Below, one piece after another: positions 6,511 to 9,666 of a stretch of 9,666 nucleotides of DNA. Position numbers and translations under genes: made by a program. Location: contig CBDUYD010000110.1 in NCBI GenBank assembly GCA_965371355.1, positions 1 through 9,666 on the forward strand, given 5' to 3'. Position 1 is the stretch's first letter; every line of letters begins with the position of its first letter. The DNA comes from JASJHI01 sp965371355. Lineage in GTDB: Bacteria; Actinomycetota; Acidimicrobiia; Acidimicrobiales; Ilumatobacteraceae. The notes under the pieces were generated by a model. It was not told where the DNA came from and searched no databases. It saw nothing but the letters and a program-made list of their open reading frames with translations.

Positions 6511-7296
6511 GTGAGCAACCAGTCCGACGCTCCCACGCCGGTCGATCCGGCGCGACCGCAGGTCGTCGAGACAGGTGCGACGGCGATGTCCGGAGTCGCC
6601 TCGGCGTCGCCCGACCGTGCGACGACCCGCATCCTCGACTCGGCACGCCCGTCGGTCGACCCGGTTCTGGGCAACGGACACGTGGCCGACGACGCGATGG
6701 TCGACCAGACTGTCATTCCGCGCGGCGTCGAGCCCGGAGGGGACGACGACGTGACCTCGCCGCACCGGTCGTCGAGTGCCCGAGTCTTCGTCGACTGGGT
6801 CGTCGTCATCGTCATCGCGCTGCTCGTCGCGTTCCTGGTGCGCGGGTTCGTGCTCGCACACTTCGTCGTCGACGGTTCATCGATGTCGCCGACCCTCGAA
6901 TCGGGCGACCGCGTCTTCGTCAACAAGCTCTCGTACCGACTGCACGATCCAAACCGGGGCGACGTCGTGGTTCTGCACCAGATCTCGGGTGCGTCCGAAC
7001 GCGACCTGATCAAACGCATCATCGGGCTGCCCGGCGAGGAGATCGAGATGCGTTCCTGCCAGGTGTTCATCGACGGCGCCGCGCTCAGCGAGCCATACCT
7101 CGACCCCGCCACGCGCAACGGCAACTGCGGTGGCGACTTCGAGCCGGTGCAGGTGCCCGCCGAGAGCGTCTTCGTGATGGGCGACAACCGTGGTGGCTCC
7201 CAGGACAGCCGACAGCTCGGGCCGATCGATCGTGACGACCTCGTCGGTCGCGCCTTCGTCGTGTTCTGGCCGACGAGCGACTGGAAGTGGCTGTAG
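6511..7296 (+). CDS. lepB: Type I signal peptidase LepB with long N-terminal extension
   Basis: This membrane-bound Ser/Lys protease removes signal peptides from proteins exported by Sec and Tat. The product is 261 residues. Residues 1-90 are a Pro/Ser/Ala/Asp-rich, probably disordered cytoplasmic region. Residues about 92-116 form one membrane segment (DWVVVIVIALLVAFLVRGFV). Box B is VDGSSMSPTLESGDR with the nucleophile Ser124. Box D is LIKRIIGLPGEE with the general base Lys168. Box E is VFVMGDNRGGSQDSR (220-234). The C-terminus ends shortly after FVVFWP. GTG 6511 is the first start in the frame; later ATG codons at residues 26 and 63 would shorten the extension without touching the catalytic domain. 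It follows pafA by 55 bases and converges on the capA-like gene. Confidence 0.95.
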   Translation: MSNQSDAPTPVDPARPQVVETGATAMSGVASASPDRATTRILDSARPSVDPVLGNGHVADDAMVDQTVIPRGVEPGGDDDVTSPHRSSSARVFVDWVVVIVIALLVAFLVRGFVLAHFVVDGSSMSPTLESGDRVFVNKLSYRLHDPNRGDVVVLHQISGASERDLIKRIIGLPGEEIEMRSCQVFIDGAALSEPYLDPATRNGNCGGDFEPVQVPAESVFVMGDNRGGSQDSRQLGPIDRDDLVGRAFVVFWPTSDWKWL

Positions 7297-7311
7297 CGCG
7301 GCGCCGGTCGC

Positions 7312-8487
7312 TCAGAGCGCTCGGGGAACCAGACCTCGCGTCCTGCTAAGGCACGACCACAGTTCTGACCTGACTCGATCGGGCAGGTCGACGCGGGCGA
7401 GTCCGACCGTCGCCGACCTGACGGTGCGGTCGACGAAGTCGTTGCAGATCGCGACCGACATCGGCCGTGCCACGAATGCGCCGGACGGAGACTCCACGAA
7501 TTCGACGAAGGCGAGCAATCCGTCACTGGTGCGCGGACTCGCGTAGCGCCCGACCGAGGGTGGACCCATCTCGGAGACGAAGTTGCCGAGGCTCCACCAG
7601 ACCGGTGTGCCGTCAACCATCTCGAAGGGCTGCACGACGTGGGGCCCATGGAGGAAGACGGCGTCGACAGCGGCCAGCGCGGTCAACCGTGTCACCAGTG
7701 CTCGATCCGCGGCCGCCGGGTACGCGGCGAGCTCCTTGGAGAGATGGAGGCTGACCAGCACGATCTGGGCACCCGCCGCCCGCGCTCGAGCTACCGCAGC
7801 CGCGATCACCGGGGCGCTGCGCGTGTAGTTCATCCGCCAACTCTCGTGTGGCCTGACCGTGTTGGAGTAGGTCGTGTAGGACAGGTGAGCAACCGTGATG
7901 CCGGCGACCGTGAACACCGGATCCACCGCTTCGGCGGGCCAACGAGCGGTCCCGACGGTGCTGATCCCGTTCGCGTGCAGCGCTTCGAGCGTCGTCGCAA
8001 TCCCTGTGGTGCCGAGGTCGTAGGTGTGGTTCGAGGCGGTCGAACAACGGTCGAATCCGGCATTGCGAAGACCGGCCGCGATCTCGTACGGGGCGAGCAG
8101 CAGGTTGCCGCCGAACGGCGATCGTCCGGCGTAGCCGTAGGTTCCGCCGGGCCTGCCGATCGGGATCTCCATGTTGCAGATCGCCAGGTCGGCGGTCTCG
8201 ACCACCGATCGCATCTCGGCGAACATCGGCCCGAAATCGAAGCGCGTCCCGGTTCTCGATCCCGCGGCAGCAGCGGATGCCCGGACCCGTGACTCGGTCA
8301 GGACATCACCGCCGGCGAGCACGGTCAAGCGTCGCGGCGGCGGGTTCGTGCGGGTGGCACCTTGCTGTACGGACACTCCGGAGTCGATTCGGGCGGGTCC
8401 GCCGGAGGCGCCGACCGTCATCCACAGAATCGATGTGAGGAGCACCCCGGCGACCGCTCCCCGCCTCCAGACCCTCTCCCCGCGCAC
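7312..8487 (-). CDS. CapA-family metallophosphoesterase-like exported protein
   Basis: The product is 391 residues and belongs to the CapA/PgsA (poly-gamma-glutamate synthesis/capsule) family, which has a calcineurin-like metallophosphoesterase fold. An N-terminal signal sequence has Arg8-Arg9, a hydrophobic core (about 10-26) and possible cleavage near VGA27. Metal-site motifs in order are LAGGDVLTE (57-65), NMEIPIG (105-111), SNHTYDLG (152-159), SLHLSKEL (246-253), HGPHVVQPFE (280-289) and SLGNFV (299-304). In many CapA proteins the fourth motif contains a Trp-Gly pair, here replaced by Leu-Ser. The start is GTG 8487; no better alternative keeps the signal peptide. It lies 36 bases downstream of the phosphodiesterase gene on the same strand and converges on lepB with a 15-base gap. 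The true substrate is unknown, and no capB, capC or pgs partner is visible. Confidence 0.85.
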   Translation of the reverse strand: MRGERVWRRGAVAGVLLTSILWMTVGASGGPARIDSGVSVQQGATRTNPPPRRLTVLAGGDVLTESRVRASAAAAGSRTGTRFDFGPMFAEMRSVVETADLAICNMEIPIGRPGGTYGYAGRSPFGGNLLLAPYEIAAGLRNAGFDRCSTASNHTYDLGTTGIATTLEALHANGISTVGTARWPAEAVDPVFTVAGITVAHLSYTTYSNTVRPHESWRMNYTRSAPVIAAAVARARAAGAQIVLVSLHLSKELAAYPAAADRALVTRLTALAAVDAVFLHGPHVVQPFEMVDGTPVWWSLGNFVSEMGPPSVGRYASPRTSDGLLAFVEFVESPSGAFVARPMSVAICNDFVDRTVRSATVGLARVDLPDRVRSELWSCLSRTRGLVPRAL

Positions 8488-8499
8488 TCCGATCGTCGA

Positions 8500-8505
8500 A
8501 TTGTA
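8500..8505 (-). promoter_or_regulatory. Putative -10 element of the capA-like gene
   Basis: On the minus strand this reads TACAAT, one mismatch from the TATAAT consensus and the best -10 match in the window. It lies twelve bases before GTG 8487, so any leader would be about 6 bases. A weak GCTGAC hexamer occurs 17 bases upstream, overlapping the end of the phosphodiesterase gene. Confidence 0.5.
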
Positions 8506-8523
8506 GAGCCCGGATAGATCGGG

Positions 8524-9243
8524 TCAGCCAACTTCGGTGGAGAAGACGTCGTTCATCACGTCGGGGTGATCGCTGTAGAGCGCATCGAGGCCCATCCTGA
8601 AGCCTGCCGACAGCTCGTGCTCGTACTGCATGTCCCAGCCGAACGCGACACGGTCGAATCGGTGGAAGAGTGCGACCAGGCCACCGGTCCAGTCGGTCCG
8701 GTGCATGTTGATGCCGTCGATCCCCTCTGCGCCCAGTCGTGCCGCCCGCCGCTCGGGGCCCTCCTTCAATCTGGCCAGGCGGGTCGAGTTGATCAGCCTC
8801 ACGTCGCCGAACGGCCGGCGGAGTTCGATCAGCAGGTCGAGGTCGGGGTGACAGAGCCAGAGCCGTGGAAGCATCGAAGGATCGTGCTCCCCGACCGTTC
8901 GCACGACCGCTTCGGCCGCCGCGGCGTCCTTCAGGTCGAGCGAGAGTTCGTAGCCGGTGCCGCAGCGGTCGAGTAACCCCGCGAGCGTCGGGATGTGATG
9001 CGGGAGGGACGATCTCGGCACGTCACCGATCGACCGGCGACGCAGGCGATGTCCGACGACACCGTCGTGGTCGAGGACGGCGACGCCGTCGGCGGTGAGC
9101 CAGACGTCGCTCTCGAGCCCGCCGGCGCCGAGCCTGAGCGCGAGCTCGAACGACTCGATCGTGTTGTCGGCGGCGTACCCACACGCCCCCCGATGGCCGA
9201 ACGTGATCGGCGGGTCGAGACGTGATGGGAGTCGTTGCTGCAC
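8524..9243 (-). CDS. Glycerophosphodiester phosphodiesterase (GDPD family)
   Basis: GDPD enzymes hydrolyse glycerophosphodiesters to glycerol 3-phosphate and an alcohol, in phospholipid turnover. The product is 239 residues with no signal peptide or membrane segment, so it is probably cytoplasmic. The N-terminal signature FGHRGACGYAADNTIESF carries the catalytic His17-Arg18. GLESDVWLTADG carries metal ligands Glu44 and Asp46. LDHDGVVG carries the second catalytic His59. The usual third metal ligand, Glu in an I/L-E-I-K motif, appears to be Asp103 (LSLDLKD). The C-terminal DALYSDHPDVM matches the family's D-G-I-x-T-D-x-P end. The start is GTG 9243; an ATG at 9256 is in another frame. The stop is 36 bases before the capA-like gene, with which it may form a two-gene unit. 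The gene diverges from tat across 33 bases. The substrate cannot be told from sequence. Confidence 0.9.
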   Translation of the reverse strand: MQQRLPSRLDPPITFGHRGACGYAADNTIESFELALRLGAGGLESDVWLTADGVAVLDHDGVVGHRLRRRSIGDVPRSSLPHHIPTLAGLLDRCGTGYELSLDLKDAAAAEAVVRTVGEHDPSMLPRLWLCHPDLDLLIELRRPFGDVRLINSTRLARLKEGPERRAARLGAEGIDGINMHRTDWTGGLVALFHRFDRVAFGWDMQYEHELSAGFRMGLDALYSDHPDVMNDVFSTEVG

Positions 9244-9251
9244 TCCGGGGA

Positions 9252-9257
9252 ATCATG
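9252..9257 (-). promoter_or_regulatory. Weak putative -10 element of the GDPD gene
   Basis: On the minus strand CATGAT (four matches to TATAAT) lies eight bases before GTG 9243. It is proposed mainly because the 33-base divergent gap must hold both promoters, unless they extend into the neighbouring genes. Confidence 0.25.
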
Positions 9258-9266
9258 GCAGGCCCG

Positions 9267-9272
9267 TAGACT
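9267..9272 (+). promoter_or_regulatory. Putative -10 element upstream of the tat gene
   Basis: TAGACT lies four bases before ATG 9277 and seven before the in-frame GTG 9280. The seven-base spacing would fit a leaderless mRNA starting at the GTG. No Shine-Dalgarno sequence is present. Confidence 0.4.
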
Positions 9273-9276
9273 GCCG

Positions 9277-9666
9277 ATGGTGTTCAATCTGCAGGGCAGC
9301 GAGGTGATCGTCATTCTGCTGCTCGCGCTCGTCGTCTTGGGTCCCGAGAAGCTGCCCGACGCCGTCCGCAAGTTCAGCCGCACCTACGGAGAACTGAAGA
9401 AGATGGGGAGTGGCTTCTCGTCGGAGTTGAAGGGCGCGCTCGATGAGCCGATGCGCGAGATGCGCGAGACCGGCGACCTCATCCGCAATGCCGCCGATCC
9501 GTCGACGTACGTCGACAAGGCGCCCGCAACACCCGCCTCTGATGCCCCGCTGCAGCCGGCCCCGGTCGACGACGCAGCCGGTGCCACCGCTGCCGCCGCA
9601 GCCGGTGTGACCGATGTCGGCGCTGCCGGCACGGTCGACGACGCTGCCGGCACGGTCGACGACGCT
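9277..9666 (+). CDS. Twin-arginine translocase TatB-like protein (3'-truncated by window edge)
   Basis: Proteins of this family build the twin-arginine pathway, which exports folded proteins. The frame is open to the window end (130 codons, no stop seen). An early Glu9 is followed by one membrane segment (IVILLLALVVLG, about 11-22), the hinge GPEKLP (22-27), and an amphipathic charged helix to about residue 72. The Glu near the start of the membrane segment and the LGPEKLP hinge fit TatB better than TatA, whose hinge is usually FGxxKLP; the TatA/TatB choice remains uncertain, so no symbol is given. After residue 80 the chain becomes a Pro/Ala/Val/Asp-rich tail with a heptad AAGTVDD repeated at the edge. 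Start is ATG 9277, or GTG 9280 if leaderless. In mycobacteria tatA and tatC lie close to pafA, so tatC could follow beyond the window. Confidence 0.85.
   Translation, partial: MVFNLQGSEVIVILLLALVVLGPEKLPDAVRKFSRTYGELKKMGSGFSSELKGALDEPMREMRETGDLIRNAADPSTYVDKAPATPASDAPLQPAPVDDAAGATAAAAAGVTDVGAAGTVDDAAGTVDDA
9622..9666 (+). repeat. 21-bp in-frame tandem repeat in the tat gene tail
   Basis: Two perfect 21-base units (9622-9642 and 9643-9663) are followed by the first three bases of a third, which the window end cuts. Each encodes AAGTVDD. A related but diverged VDDAAGA occurs earlier at residues 97-103. The copy number is unknown. Confidence 0.9.

Noticed and set aside
5141..6514. 457-codon plus-strand frame shadowing pafA
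   Set aside because: It overlaps the full-length, highly conserved pafA in another frame and has a shadow-like Arg/Ala/Pro composition.
7639..8292. Plus-strand frame (217 codons) inside the capA-like gene
   Set aside because: The minus strand carries a signal peptide and all CapA motifs; this frame has none.
9023..9256. Alternative minus-strand frame starting at ATG 9256 just upstream of the GDPD gene
   Set aside because: It runs in a different frame from the GDPD motifs, and its product is Arg-rich without similarity.
1..9666. Signs of a mobile element or defence island (transposase, integrase, CRISPR, toxin-antitoxin)
   Set aside because: None seen on either strand; all genes are housekeeping-type with uniform codon usage.

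Overview
The window looks like chromosomal DNA from a high-GC actinobacterium. Coding density is very high, GTG starts are common, neighbouring genes overlap by 1 to 4 bases, and the complete set of Pup-proteasome genes visible here is found almost only in Actinobacteria. The protein texture and the gene order, which differs from the mycobacterial one, suggest an Acidimicrobiia-type lineage (for example an Ilumatobacter relative). That placement is inference. Both window edges cut genes: dop at the 5' end and a Tat translocase gene at the 3' end. No RNA gene, CRISPR array, IS element or prophage gene is visible, and the longest gap between genes is 55 bases.

Region 1 (1-2780, +): dop (3' part), pup, prcB and prcA form a tightly packed operon. 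Pup ends in Gly-Gly-Gln, so Dop must deamidate it before the ligase can use it. PrcB and PrcA are the beta and alpha subunits of the 20S core. Region 2 (2817-5053, +): pxpA, pxpB and pxpC encode the prokaryotic ATP-dependent 5-oxoprolinase, which turns 5-oxoproline (pyroglutamate) into glutamate. Region 3 (5097-6455, +): pafA, the Pup ligase. The 5-oxoprolinase genes are therefore enclosed by the proteasome genes, which is the most unusual feature of the window.

Region 4 (6511-9666) has an export flavour. It holds lepB (type I signal peptidase, +), then two minus-strand genes read toward lepB: a CapA-like secreted metallophosphoesterase and a glycerophosphodiester phosphodiesterase. A TatA/TatB-family gene (+, incomplete) follows, divergent from the phosphodiesterase. 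In mycobacteria pafA is followed by pafB, pafC, tatA and tatC. Here a tat gene is still close to pafA, but pafBC is not between them.

Working model: Pup is activated by Dop and ligated to lysines by PafA, and tagged proteins are degraded by PrcBA with an ATPase that lies outside the window. Glutamine- or pyroglutamate-containing peptides could feed 5-oxoproline to PxpABC and return glutamate. That last link rests on gene order only. Several transcription-unit starts (pxpA, pafA, lepB, tat) have a TANNNT -10-like hexamer 4 to 9 bases before the start codon and little or no ribosome binding site, which fits leaderless transcripts.
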